The notes under the pieces: generated by a model
Seen by the model: only the letters and a program-made list of their open reading frames with translations
Databases searched by the model: none
Told to the model about the DNA's origin: nothing
Shown: positions 33,103 through 40,881 of the stretch, piece by piece
Layout: each line of letters begins with the position of its first letter
Position numbering within the stretch: position 1 is the first letter of the stretch
Source: Alloboseaceae bacterium BT-24-1
GTDB lineage: Bacteria > Pseudomonadota > Alphaproteobacteria > Rhizobiales > Beijerinckiaceae
Direction of reading: 5' to 3'
Assembly: GCA_025846845.1 (NCBI GenBank)
Contig: JAOYTL010000007.1
Location: 310,001-374,000, forward strand
DNA: 64,000 nucleotides
Translations under genes and position numbers: made by a program

Positions 33103-33117
33103 TTAATCAGCGGTTAA
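33103..33117 (-). promoter_or_regulatory. Candidate CtrA box upstream of the 27-residue protein gene
   Basis: On the minus strand the sequence is TTAACC-GCTGA-TTAA, a perfect TTAA-N7-TTAA with the preferred CC. The only start downstream on this strand is the 27-residue gene; the neighbour on the other side (amidase) presents its 3' end. The rest of 33000-33281 is comparatively AT-rich and shows no gene. Confidence 0.5.
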
Positions 33118-33281
33118 AGCATTGAACTGCTTTGTGGATAGTTCCAAACAAGACCTTCTCGCCAGAGCTTTTTAGTATTCCAAAGAGCAGTATAGATCCC
33201 TACCGTCACAATCGAGCCTGAGTTGTTGCAGCGCAATATTGTCCCAGGCGGGACCAGCGCCCAGATTTAGCCCAGTTGTCG

Positions 33282-34526
33282 TCATGCCGGCATCAGGATC
33301 AGGCGCTCGAGCGCACGTGCCACGGCGATGACTTTCGCATCGTCACCGAAGCGTCCGACGAGCTGGAATGAGACCGGAAGGCCGCGCGGGCCACGCATCA
33401 GTGGCACGGTCAGGCAGGGCGTGCCGAGCAGCGTCCAGAGCCGGTTGAACTTGGAATCACCGGTCGAAGCGAGGGTCTCCGGTGCCTCGCCCGGCGCAGC
33501 ATAGGTCAGGACGAGGTCGACCTCGCCGAACCAGCGCTCGGCTGCCCGACGCCCACGCCGAGCGGTTCCGCGCGCGACATCGTAATCCTGCGGGGTCGTC
33601 TTGCGGGCCTCGTCGAGATAGGCGCGCAGCTTTGGCGGCAAGGCCTCGTGATGATTGGCGTATTCCCAGGCGAGCGCCTGCGTCGCCTCCCAGTTCTGCA
33701 GCGGGCCGTGGGCGTGGAAGGTCTCGGCGAGTTCGGCGGGCGTCGCAACGTCCAGGACCGTTGCGCCGCCTTTGCGGGCGAAATCGGCGATGCGCTGCAA
33801 TGCTCCTTCGCAGGACGGCTCGGGCTTGTCGGTGACCTCCTGCCGGCAGAGGCCGAGCCTGAGCCCATCCAGCGTCGCCTCGGGCGCATCGAGATCGGGC
33901 CTGCCGGTCAGCGCCGCCAGGGCAAAGCCGAGATCGTCGGCACTGGCCGCCATCAGGCCGAGCGTATCGAGCGACCAGGAGAAGGGCTTTACCCCGACCG
34001 TCGGCAGAAGTCCGTAGGACGGCTTGATCGCGGCGACACCGCAATAGGCGGCCGGCCGGATCACCGAGCCGCCGGTCTGTGTGCCGATGGCCAGCGGGAT
34101 CAGGCTCGCGGCGACCGCCGCGGCCGAGCCGGCCGAGGAGCCGCCGGGGCTCGCCGAAGGATCATGCGGATTGCGGGTCGGGGCCGGATCGAGGAAGGCG
34201 AAGGCCGTAGTCTGGGTCTTTCCCGCCACCGTCGCGCCGGCCGCCTTCAGCGCCATCACGATCGGCGCATCGGCCTTGGGTTGATGGCCGTCATAGATCG
34301 GCGAACCCATGCCGGTCGGCAGGTCGGCGGTGTCGATGATGTCCTTGACCCCGACGGCGATGCCGGCCAGCGGCCCCTCGCCCGGCGAAAGCGCGCCCGG
34401 GCGAGCCGCGAACGCTCTGAGATCGCCATCCCGCTCCTCGATTCGCCGCTCGCTATCGGCAAGGGCAGCTTGAGCCGACATGGCGCCATTGGCGACGCGG
34501 CGAGCGATATCGCGAACCGAAAGCAT
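33282..34526 (-). CDS. Amidase signature enzyme
   Basis: A 414-residue amidase of the Ser-cisSer-Lys family. The triad is K61 (VGVKDIIDT), the serine of PGGSSAGSAAAVAAS (S130/S131) and S154 (GTQTGGSVIRPAAYCG). The substrate is unknown; members hydrolyse diverse amides. A longer frame (to 34628) adds 34 unconserved residues. It lies downstream of the SDR and barrel-protein genes on the same strand and probably forms an operon with them, divergent from an IclR regulator and ABC importer. Confidence 0.88.
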   Translation of the reverse strand: MLSVRDIARRVANGAMSAQAALADSERRIEERDGDLRAFAARPGALSPGEGPLAGIAVGVKDIIDTADLPTGMGSPIYDGHQPKADAPIVMALKAAGATVAGKTQTTAFAFLDPAPTRNPHDPSASPGGSSAGSAAAVAASLIPLAIGTQTGGSVIRPAAYCGVAAIKPSYGLLPTVGVKPFSWSLDTLGLMAASADDLGFALAALTGRPDLDAPEATLDGLRLGLCRQEVTDKPEPSCEGALQRIADFARKGGATVLDVATPAELAETFHAHGPLQNWEATQALAWEYANHHEALPPKLRAYLDEARKTTPQDYDVARGTARRGRRAAERWFGEVDLVLTYAAPGEAPETLASTGDSKFNRLWTLLGTPCLTVPLMRGPRGLPVSFQLVGRFGDDAKVIAVARALERLILMPA

Positions 34527-34644
34527 GAATCTGTCCCTGGAATCCGCAGCCGAACGGCCGATGGAGCCATGCTGGCACAAGCCCGGCGCTTGAAGGAAGC
34601 CAGGAACGGGACCTTGCAGACGGGGCATGCGCCTCGCGCGGCGC

Positions 34645-35424
34645 TCAATAGGTCGCGCGACCGCCCGACAGGTCGAAGATTCCTCCAGTCGAGAAGGAAC
34701 AGTCGTCAGAGGATAGCCAGAGCACCATGCGCGCCACCTCCGGCACCTCGACGAAACGCCCCATCGGAATCCGCGACATGATATCGGCGCGCCGCTCGGC
34801 CGAGATTTCCCTGGCCATGGCGGTCTCGGCGGCCGCCGGCGTCACCGCTGTAACGATGATGCCCTGCTTCGCCGTCTCCTTGGCGACACTCTTGGTCAAC
34901 GCGATCAGCCCCGCCTTCGAGGCGGAATAGGCCGCGGCTTGCGCCATGCCCTCCTTGCCCTGGATCGAGGCGATGTTGACGACATGGCCGCGCAAGGGAT
35001 GCCCATCGGGCGAGCGCCGCGGTTCCTGGCGCAGCATCCGGCCGACGACGGCGCGGGTGACCAGATAGGCGCCGAACAGATTGACCTGCAGCACACGCTG
35101 GAAATTCTCGGGCGTCGTCTCCCAGATCGGCCTGACTTCGCCGAGAACGCCGGCATTGTTGATCAGGATGTCGATGCGGCCATGGGCGGACAGCGCGGCA
35201 TCGGCCGCCGCCTCGACCGCGTTGACGTCGCGGATGTCGAGCTGGCGCTGGCTCGCCCGACGCCCGAGCTCGGCCACGGCCTGCGCCAGACTGTTCGCAT
35301 CCTGGTCCCAGAGCTCGACGCTGGCGCCGGCTTCGATCAGGGCCTGCGCGATGCCACGGCCGAGTCCACCGGCACCACCAGTGACGATAGCATGCCGGCC
35401 GGAGAGATCATGACGCGCACTCAT
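34645..35424 (-). CDS. Short-chain dehydrogenase/reductase
   Basis: A 259-residue NAD(P)-dependent SDR. Cofactor loop TGGAGGLGRGIAQAL (residues 15-29), NNAGVLGE, and the catalytic Y-x3-K in YSASKAGLIALTKS with its upstream serine (NIASIQGKEG). The tail is the standard FSTGGIFDLSGGRATY. It overlaps the upstream barrel-protein gene in TGATG and precedes the amidase gene. Substrate unknown, likely an alcohol or ketone intermediate in the pathway fed by the nearby importer. Confidence 0.9.
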   Translation of the reverse strand: MSARHDLSGRHAIVTGGAGGLGRGIAQALIEAGASVELWDQDANSLAQAVAELGRRASQRQLDIRDVNAVEAAADAALSAHGRIDILINNAGVLGEVRPIWETTPENFQRVLQVNLFGAYLVTRAVVGRMLRQEPRRSPDGHPLRGHVVNIASIQGKEGMAQAAAYSASKAGLIALTKSVAKETAKQGIIVTAVTPAAAETAMAREISAERRADIMSRIPMGRFVEVPEVARMVLWLSSDDCSFSTGGIFDLSGGRATY

Positions 35425-36122
35425 CAGCCGGCAGTCCAGGAGGTCTTGGTCCGGGTGACCTGGTGACGGTAGAGGCCAAGAGAGAAAGGACCTTGGCCGC
35501 CGAGGACTTCGAACTCCTCAGCGGCAAGCTGATCGCGCGCCAGCGCAATGAACTCGGCCTCGTCGCCCCAGCCTTCGACCAGCAGCACCCAGCGCGGCAC
35601 GGCGTTGGCGATGCCGCGCACCTTCTGCTCGGCCGTGGCGACGCTGCTCGCCTCGGCATCCGCCGCCAGCACGTGGACGCCGGCGACGCCGCGGGTGGCG
35701 AGCAGGTCCGGCACCAACCCGCGCAGCAGCGCCGCCTTGTGAGCCGAGGCGATGTTATCAGGCACGTCGTAGCGCAAGGTCGCGATCAGCCCACCCTGGG
35801 CCGGCCCAGTGGTGTGGGAGACACGGCAGATCGCACGCGCCACCGAGCGGAAGTGCTTCACCGTCGACAGCGTCCAGGGCGTCGGCGCGTTGACCCTGGC
35901 CGTATAGTCCTGGCTTTTCAGGACTTCGAGGCTCTGCGCCTCGTAAAGGTTGAAGAATTCGAGATCGGCGTCGATCGCGACATAGCGGCGCCCACGCAGG
36001 AAGCCGGGAATGCCGACCCGCTCCGGCATGTGCTCCTCGCCATGCCAGGCATAGAATTCCGCCCTGCCTTCCGGTGCGATGTCATGCCAGATCGCGACCG
36101 CCCCCTCACCTGCCAGGCTCAT
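35424..36122 (-). CDS. Uncharacterised protein, probable dimeric alpha/beta-barrel (DUF4286-like)
   Basis: A 232-residue protein in which two ferredoxin-like halves can be seen: residues 8-100 (WHDIAPEGRAEFYAWHGEEHMPERVGIPGFLRGRRYVAI) and 110-215 (GGLIATLRYDVPDN ... PRWVLLVEGWGDEAEFIALA). The first half has the WHxxEHMPER pattern common in dimeric alpha/beta-barrel proteins. It is the first gene of the minus-strand operon and ends in a 1-bp stop/start overlap with the SDR. Role unknown. Confidence 0.7.
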   Translation of the reverse strand: MSLAGEGAVAIWHDIAPEGRAEFYAWHGEEHMPERVGIPGFLRGRRYVAIDADLEFFNLYEAQSLEVLKSQDYTARVNAPTPWTLSTVKHFRSVARAICRVSHTTGPAQGGLIATLRYDVPDNIASAHKAALLRGLVPDLLATRGVAGVHVLAADAEASSVATAEQKVRGIANAVPRWVLLVEGWGDEAEFIALARDQLAAEEFEVLGGQGPFSLGLYRHQVTRTKTSWTAG

Positions 36123-36174
36123 CGTTCCTCCATGGGCTCACCCTGCGAGGCGCGTTGACTTGGCCTCGCCCCAT

Positions 36175-36222
36175 CTCTATACGAAAATGAAATCCAAATT
36201 GGAAATGATTTCCAATTATAAT
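36175..36222. promoter_or_regulatory. Divergent promoter region with IclR-type operator
   Basis: A perfect 21-bp palindrome spans 36197-36217: AATTGGAAAT, central G, ATTTCCAATT. It contains the 15-bp E. coli IclR consensus TGGAAATNATTTCCA. TATAAT (36217-36222) directly follows it and would be the -10 for the iclR-like gene. On the other strand TATAGA (36180-36175) fits a -10 for the barrel-protein gene with TTTCCA as its -35. A bound regulator would therefore cover both promoters. Confidence 0.75.
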
Positions 36223-36242
36223 CAAAGCGGGGGTGGAGACGG

Positions 36243-37091
36243 GTGGCGATCGCGGCGGTCGAACGTGCATTCAAGCTGCTGGAGGCGCTGGCGGACGAGG
36301 CCGAGGGCGCCGATCTGACCGTGCTCGCCGAGCGACTGGACCTGCCGGTCAGCGCGACCCACCGACTGCTGGCGACGCTGGCCGAGCGCGGCTTCGTCAC
36401 CCAGGATGCGCAGTCAGGCGCCTATGGGCTGACACTGAAACTGTCGCAGCTGGCCTTCCGCAATCTCGACCTGCGTGGCTTGCCCGATGCCGGCCAGATC
36501 GTGCTCGACGGGCTCGCCCGCGCCACCCGCGAATATTGCCGCCTCGCCGTGGTCGAGGGCGAGAACCTGACCTGGATCGCCCGTGCGCAGGGCGCGACCG
36601 CCGGCCTGCGCTACGAGCCGCCGATGGGCATGGGCATCGTCCTGCACGCCACCGCGACCGGCAAGGCCTGGCTCGCTTCGCTGCCGGAGGCGGAGGCGCT
36701 GCGCATCGTCTGCGCACGCGGTTTCGACGCAGAGGGCCGCGCCGGCCCGAACGCGCTCGGCGACGTCGACGCCTTGCGCCTGCATCTCGCGGAGACGCGC
36801 AGCCGCGGCTTCGCACTGGCCATCGAAGAGGGTGAGATCGGCACCGTCGCGCTGGCGACGACCTTCCGCGCCGGGCCCGATGCGGGGGCGCCGATTGCAG
36901 GCACGCTCAGCGTCGCCGGGCCATTGCCCCGCATGCAGGAGGCGCGTCGCAGCGAGATCGCGGCGGCGCTCGCCACCGCCGCGCGGGACATGGCGGCGAT
37001 CTGGCCGCTCAGGCGGCGGCAGATCGGCGCCCTGCCAACCGTTTCGAGCGAGGCATCTACGCGGATCGCGCCAACAGAGACATCAGCATGA
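36243..37091 (+). CDS. IclR family transcriptional regulator
   Basis: A 282-residue regulator. The N-terminal winged helix-turn-helix (about 1-65: ERAFKLLEALADEA ... LPVSATHRLLATLAERGFV) is followed by an IclR effector domain (about 80-245: TREYCRLAVVEGENLTWIARAQG, GIVLHATATGKAWLASL, ARGFALAIEEGEIGTVALA). A GTG start is used. Its stop overlaps the permease start (ATGA at 37088-37091), so it is cotranscribed with the importer. It probably binds the palindrome at 36197 and controls both operons. Confidence 0.9.
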   Translation: MAIAAVERAFKLLEALADEAEGADLTVLAERLDLPVSATHRLLATLAERGFVTQDAQSGAYGLTLKLSQLAFRNLDLRGLPDAGQIVLDGLARATREYCRLAVVEGENLTWIARAQGATAGLRYEPPMGMGIVLHATATGKAWLASLPEAEALRIVCARGFDAEGRAGPNALGDVDALRLHLAETRSRGFALAIEEGEIGTVALATTFRAGPDAGAPIAGTLSVAGPLPRMQEARRSEIAAALATAARDMAAIWPLRRRQIGALPTVSSEASTRIAPTETSA

Positions 37092-37903
37092 GCAGCGACA
37101 GCGCTACCAGCGCGACCACAGGGACGACGGTTCAGGCCTCCGGTAGCGCCGCCGCCTGGATTTCGGCGATCGCCTGGCCGCTGGCGAGCTTCGCCGTGCT
37201 GCTCGTCGCCTGGCAGCTCCTGGTGCCGATGGCTGGTATCCCCGAATACATCCTGCCCGTGCCGAGCGCCTTCTTCGAGCGGCTCTGGATCGATCGGGCG
37301 CTGATCTTCCAGCACACGCTGGTGACGGCGAACGAGATCGTGCTCGGCTTCCTGATGGCGGCGGTGGTCTCGATCCCGCTCGGCTACGTCATCGTCTCGG
37401 TCAGGCTGCTGGAGAAGGCGATCTACCCGGTCATCGTCTTCTTCCAGCTCGTGCCGAAGATCGCGATCGCGCCGCTCTTCGTCGTCTGGTTCGGCTTCGG
37501 CCTGTTCCCGAAGGTGCTGCTGACCTTCCTGCTCTGCTTCTTCCCGACGCTGGTCGCGAGCATGACCGGCTTTCGGGCGCTGGACGAGCGTGTGCTTTAT
37601 CTCACCCGCTCGATGGGCGCCTCGGCCTGGCAGACCTTCCGCTATGTCCGGGTGCCGGCGGCCCTCACTTATATCTTCTCGGGGCTGAAGGTCTCGGCCG
37701 TGTTCGCAGCGACCGGTGCGATCGTCGGCGAGTTCGTCGGCGCCAATGCCGGCCTCGGCTACCTCTTGCTGCGCGGCACGAGCTTCCTCGACATGCCGCT
37801 GATCTTCGCCTGCCTGGTGGCGCTCAGCGTCGTCGGCATCCTGTTCAGCTATCTCGTCGACGGGCTCGAGGTGCTGCTGATGCCGTGGCAACGCAAGGGC
37901 TGA
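37088..37903 (+). CDS. ABC transporter permease (NMT1/sulfonate type)
   Basis: A 271-residue permease with about six helices and the EAA loop YLTRSMGASAWQTFRYVRVPAALTYIFSGLK. The segments FQLVPKIAIAPLFVVWFGFG and GEFVGANAGLGYLL are typical of permeases for NMT1/THI5-like binding proteins (pyrimidine precursors, sulfonates, aromatic acids). It is coupled to the upstream regulator. Confidence 0.9.
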   Translation: MSSDSATSATTGTTVQASGSAAAWISAIAWPLASFAVLLVAWQLLVPMAGIPEYILPVPSAFFERLWIDRALIFQHTLVTANEIVLGFLMAAVVSIPLGYVIVSVRLLEKAIYPVIVFFQLVPKIAIAPLFVVWFGFGLFPKVLLTFLLCFFPTLVASMTGFRALDERVLYLTRSMGASAWQTFRYVRVPAALTYIFSGLKVSAVFAATGAIVGEFVGANAGLGYLLLRGTSFLDMPLIFACLVALSVVGILFSYLVDGLEVLLMPWQRKG

Positions 37904-37957
37904 ACCTACGAAATCGACCATCAATCCGGGCAAACCGGAACCACAGGGAGAACGATC

Positions 37958-38950
37958 ATGCTGAGAAGGACATTGCTCACCGCCGCCGCCATGCTGGCGC
38001 TCGGCACGAGCGGCGCGCTCGCCCAGGCCGGCGGCAAGCCGATGAAGATCACGCTGAACTTCCTCGCGGCCGCGCCCAATGCCGGCTTCATGATGGCCAA
38101 GCAGATGGGCCTCTACGAGAAGGCCGGCATCAACCTGACGATCGAGGAAGGCAAGGGCTCAGGCACAACCGCGCAGATGGTCGCGACCGGCCAGACCGAT
38201 GTCGGCTTCGCCGACGCGCCGGCTGCGATGCAGCTGCGCACCAAGGGCGCGCCGGTGAAGATCGTCGCGCCTGTGCTGCAGACCAACGGCTTTGCCATCA
38301 TCTCGCTGGAAGACAGCGGCATCGCCTCGCCCAAGGACCTCGTCGGCAAGAAGCTCGCGGTCCAGCCCGGCACGGCGCAGACCATTCTGCTCGACGCCAT
38401 TCTCGCCTCCAATCAGATCGACAAGACCAAGGTCGACATCATCAACATCGATCCCGGCGCCTTCGTCGGCGCGCTGCTGGAGAAGAAGGTCGACGCCATC
38501 CTCGGCGGCGCGGACTTCCATTCGGTGCAGATCCGCGAGCGCGGCTTCAAGGTCCGCGACCTCTTCTACCGCGATGTCGGCGTGCCGACGGTCGGCCTGT
38601 CGATCATCGCCCGCGACGACAAGATCAAGGCCGATGCCGAGCTCTACAAGAAGTTCATCGAGGCGAGCCTGCAGGGCTGGGACGCCGCCCGCAAGAACCC
38701 GGACGCAGCAGCCGACGCGGTCGTCGCGCAGTTCCCCTCGGTGAAGAAGGCGCAGGTGCTGGCGCAGTTCGACGTGGTCAACAAGCTGCTCTGCGCGCCC
38801 GGCGCCGCCTCGCTCGGCAAGGTGCCGGAGAAGAACTGGAGCGTGAGTTTCGATCTGCTAACGCAGTATCTTGGCCTGCCCAAGGACAAGCCGATCACTG
38901 ACTACTACACGACCGAGCTGCTTCCGGCCTCGGCGCCGGCCTGCTCGTAG
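37958..38950 (+). CDS. ABC transporter substrate-binding protein, NMT1/THI5-like
   Basis: A 330-residue periplasmic protein with signal peptide (MLRRTLLTAAAMLALGTSGALAQ). The NMT1-like pattern is clear: ITLNFLAAAPNAGFMMAKQMGLYEKAGINLTIEEGKGSG, then QTDVGFADAPAAM, GKKLAVQPGTAQTILLDAIL, and EKKVDAILGGADFH. The ligand is unknown. GGGAGAACG precedes the ATG; a 54-bp gap follows the permease. Confidence 0.88.
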   Translation: MLRRTLLTAAAMLALGTSGALAQAGGKPMKITLNFLAAAPNAGFMMAKQMGLYEKAGINLTIEEGKGSGTTAQMVATGQTDVGFADAPAAMQLRTKGAPVKIVAPVLQTNGFAIISLEDSGIASPKDLVGKKLAVQPGTAQTILLDAILASNQIDKTKVDIINIDPGAFVGALLEKKVDAILGGADFHSVQIRERGFKVRDLFYRDVGVPTVGLSIIARDDKIKADAELYKKFIEASLQGWDAARKNPDAAADAVVAQFPSVKKAQVLAQFDVVNKLLCAPGAASLGKVPEKNWSVSFDLLTQYLGLPKDKPITDYYTTELLPASAPACS

Positions 38951-38966
38951 TCGACGGGGAGAACGC

Positions 38967-39749
38967 ATGACGGCAGCAGTCGCCTCTCCCGCCGCCTCGA
39001 TCCAGGGGCGCGGGATCGTCAAGAGCTTCGGCGGCTTCACCGCCGTCGATGGGCTGACGCTCGACATCAGGAGCGGCGAGTTCGTCAGCCTGATCGGCCC
39101 GTCCGGCTGCGGCAAGAGCACGTTCATGCTGATGGCGGCCGGGCTGATCCCGACCAGCGGCGGCGAGCTTCTGGTCAACAGCAAGCCGTTGACCGAGCCG
39201 CTGACCGATATCGGCATCGTCTTCCAGGACCATCTGCTGCTGGAGTTCCGGACGGCGCTGGAGAACGTCATGCTGCAGGCCGAAATCCGCGGCCTGCCGC
39301 TGGCGCCGGCGAAGGAGCGGGCGCTCGAACTCTTCGCCAAGCTCGGCATCAGCCATGCGGCCGACCGCTATCCGAAACAACTCTCCGGCGGCATGCGCCA
39401 GCGCGTCTCGATCGCCCGGGCGCTGATCCACAACCCGTCGGTGCTGATGATGGACGAGCCCTTCGGTGCGCTCGACGCGATCACGCGCACGCAAATCCGG
39501 CACGACCTCGAAATGCTCTGGCTGGAGACGGCCAAGACCGTCGTCTTCATCACCCATTCGATCGACGAGGCGATCGGTCTCTCCGATCGGGTGCTCGTGA
39601 TGTCGCCGACGCCGGGGCGGGTCGTCGACGAGATCAAGATCGAGCTGCCGCGGCCGCGCCCGGCCCATCTCGGCGACTATCCGAGCTTCAACGCCTATGC
39701 CGACCGTATCCATGATGCGTTCCGGCGCTTCGGGGTGATCAAGTACTAG
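38967..39749 (+). CDS. ABC transporter ATP-binding protein (NMT1/sulfonate type)
   Basis: A 260-residue ATPase: Walker A GPSGCGKST, Q-loop VFQDHLLLEFRTALEN, signature LSGGMRQRVSIARAL, Walker B VLMMDEPFGALDA, switch H in FITHSIDEA. It starts 16 bp after the binding protein stop with GGGGAG ahead of the ATG. A longer frame from 38871 overlaps the binding protein and is rejected. Confidence 0.92.
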   Translation: MTAAVASPAASIQGRGIVKSFGGFTAVDGLTLDIRSGEFVSLIGPSGCGKSTFMLMAAGLIPTSGGELLVNSKPLTEPLTDIGIVFQDHLLLEFRTALENVMLQAEIRGLPLAPAKERALELFAKLGISHAADRYPKQLSGGMRQRVSIARALIHNPSVLMMDEPFGALDAITRTQIRHDLEMLWLETAKTVVFITHSIDEAIGLSDRVLVMSPTPGRVVDEIKIELPRPRPAHLGDYPSFNAYADRIHDAFRRFGVIKY

Positions 39750-39751
39750 AT

Positions 39752-39860
39752 GTCATTCTCGGGCGAAGCGCAGCGCAGACCCGAGAATCTCCTGACGAGA
39801 AGGCGCCGACCAGCGCCTCCTCCGGCCTGAGATGCTCGGGGCAAGCCCGAGCATGACGGA
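39752..39860. repeat. Intergenic palindromic repeat, composite
   Basis: The left part, GTCATTCTCGGGCGAAGCG, then AGACCCGAGAAT, resembles the element at 16701. The right part (TGCTCGGGGCAAGCCCGAGCATGACGG) resembles the ends of the elements at 1504/3334. Sequence between them is unrelated. It fills the gap between the convergent ABC ATPase and GST genes. Confidence 0.6.
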
Positions 39861-39864
39861 GGTG

Positions 39865-40569
39865 TTACGGCCGCTTCGGAATCTCCAGCCCGCGCTGCAC
39901 CGCCGGACGCGCCAAGCCGCGCTCCAGCCATTTCGGCACCAGCTTGAGCTTGTCGTATTCGACGAGCTCGCCGGCGCCGTAGAAGCCGACGAGATTGCGG
40001 ACCCAGCCGAGCGTCGCGATGTCGGCGATGGTGTATTCGTCGCCCATCAGCCAGTCGCGGCCCGCAAGCCTGGTCTCGAGCACGCCGAGCAGGCGCTTGC
40101 TCTCGTTGGCGTAGCGGTCGCGCGGGCGCTTGTCGTCGTATTCGCGGCCGGTGAACTTATGGAAGAAACCGAGCTGGCCGAACATCGGGCCGATCGCCGC
40201 CATCTGGAAGAAGACCCATTGCAAGGTCTCGTAGCGGCGTGCCGGATCGACGGGGAGGAACTTGCCGGCCTTGTCGGCGAGGTAGACCAGGATCGCGCCG
40301 GATTCGAACAGGCCGAACGGTTTGCCGCCAGGACCGTCGGGATCGAGGATCGACGGGATCTTGCCGTTCGGGTTGAGCGAGAGGAATTCCGGCGTCCAGG
40401 TCTCATTCTTGCCGATGTCGATCGTGTGCGGCTCGTAGGCGATGCCGGTTTCCTCCAGCATGATGGAAACCTTCACGCCATTTGGCGTCGGCAGCGAATA
40501 GAGCTGCAGCCGGTCGGGATGCTGGGCCGGCCAAAGCTTCGTGATCGGAAAAGCGGAGAGATCGGACAT
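39865..40569 (-). CDS. Glutathione S-transferase family protein (YghU/Ure2-like)
   Basis: A 234-residue GST. The thioredoxin-like N-terminal domain has LYSLPTPNGVKVSIMLEETGIAYE, SLNPNGKIPSILDPDG and FESGAILVYLAD; the helical C-terminal domain ends GLEIPKRP. The TPNGxKV motif and the tail place it with the YghU/YfcG/Ure2 group, which reduce disulfides with glutathione. The start MSDLSAFPIT is chosen over one 53 codons upstream. Confidence 0.88.
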   Translation of the reverse strand: MSDLSAFPITKLWPAQHPDRLQLYSLPTPNGVKVSIMLEETGIAYEPHTIDIGKNETWTPEFLSLNPNGKIPSILDPDGPGGKPFGLFESGAILVYLADKAGKFLPVDPARRYETLQWVFFQMAAIGPMFGQLGFFHKFTGREYDDKRPRDRYANESKRLLGVLETRLAGRDWLMGDEYTIADIATLGWVRNLVGFYGAGELVEYDKLKLVPKWLERGLARPAVQRGLEIPKRP

Positions 40570-40779
40570 CGGGGAGATTCCTCGGATGGCGGGCTTGGCA
40601 CCGGCATTGCCGGCTCGCCCCATAGGCGGGACGCCAGTGGCACGGGGGCCATGACGTTGGGGCGTAACTTGGAGTGGCAATGGGGGCGGCGCAACCACTT
40701 GGACCTTGCAGTGCCGCCGAACCGTCAAAGCAAATCGGAAATGCGAAGGTTAAGACCGGTGCCGGCCCGCGGAGCTGCG

Positions 40780-40794
40780 TTAACCGCCATTTAA
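40780..40794. promoter_or_regulatory. Candidate CtrA box upstream of the extensin-like gene
   Basis: TTAACC-GCCAT-TTAA is a full TTAA-N7-TTAA match 87 bp before the ATG of the extensin-like lipoprotein. The gap 40570-40881 also separates the divergent GST gene; beyond this box and a lone GTTAA at 40804, nothing stands out in it. Confidence 0.5.
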
Positions 40795-40881
40795 CGCCAT
40801 CGGCAAAGTTAATCCGTCCGTGGCTTCCAGGACGCAGCCGGTCAATAAACCGTTCACCCGACGCCTCGCATTTGATCTGTC

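Noticed and set aside
36611..37933. 440-residue minus-strand open frame over iclR and the permease
   Set aside because: Antisense to genes with clear domains; composition Arg/Asp/Glu/His-rich without motifs.
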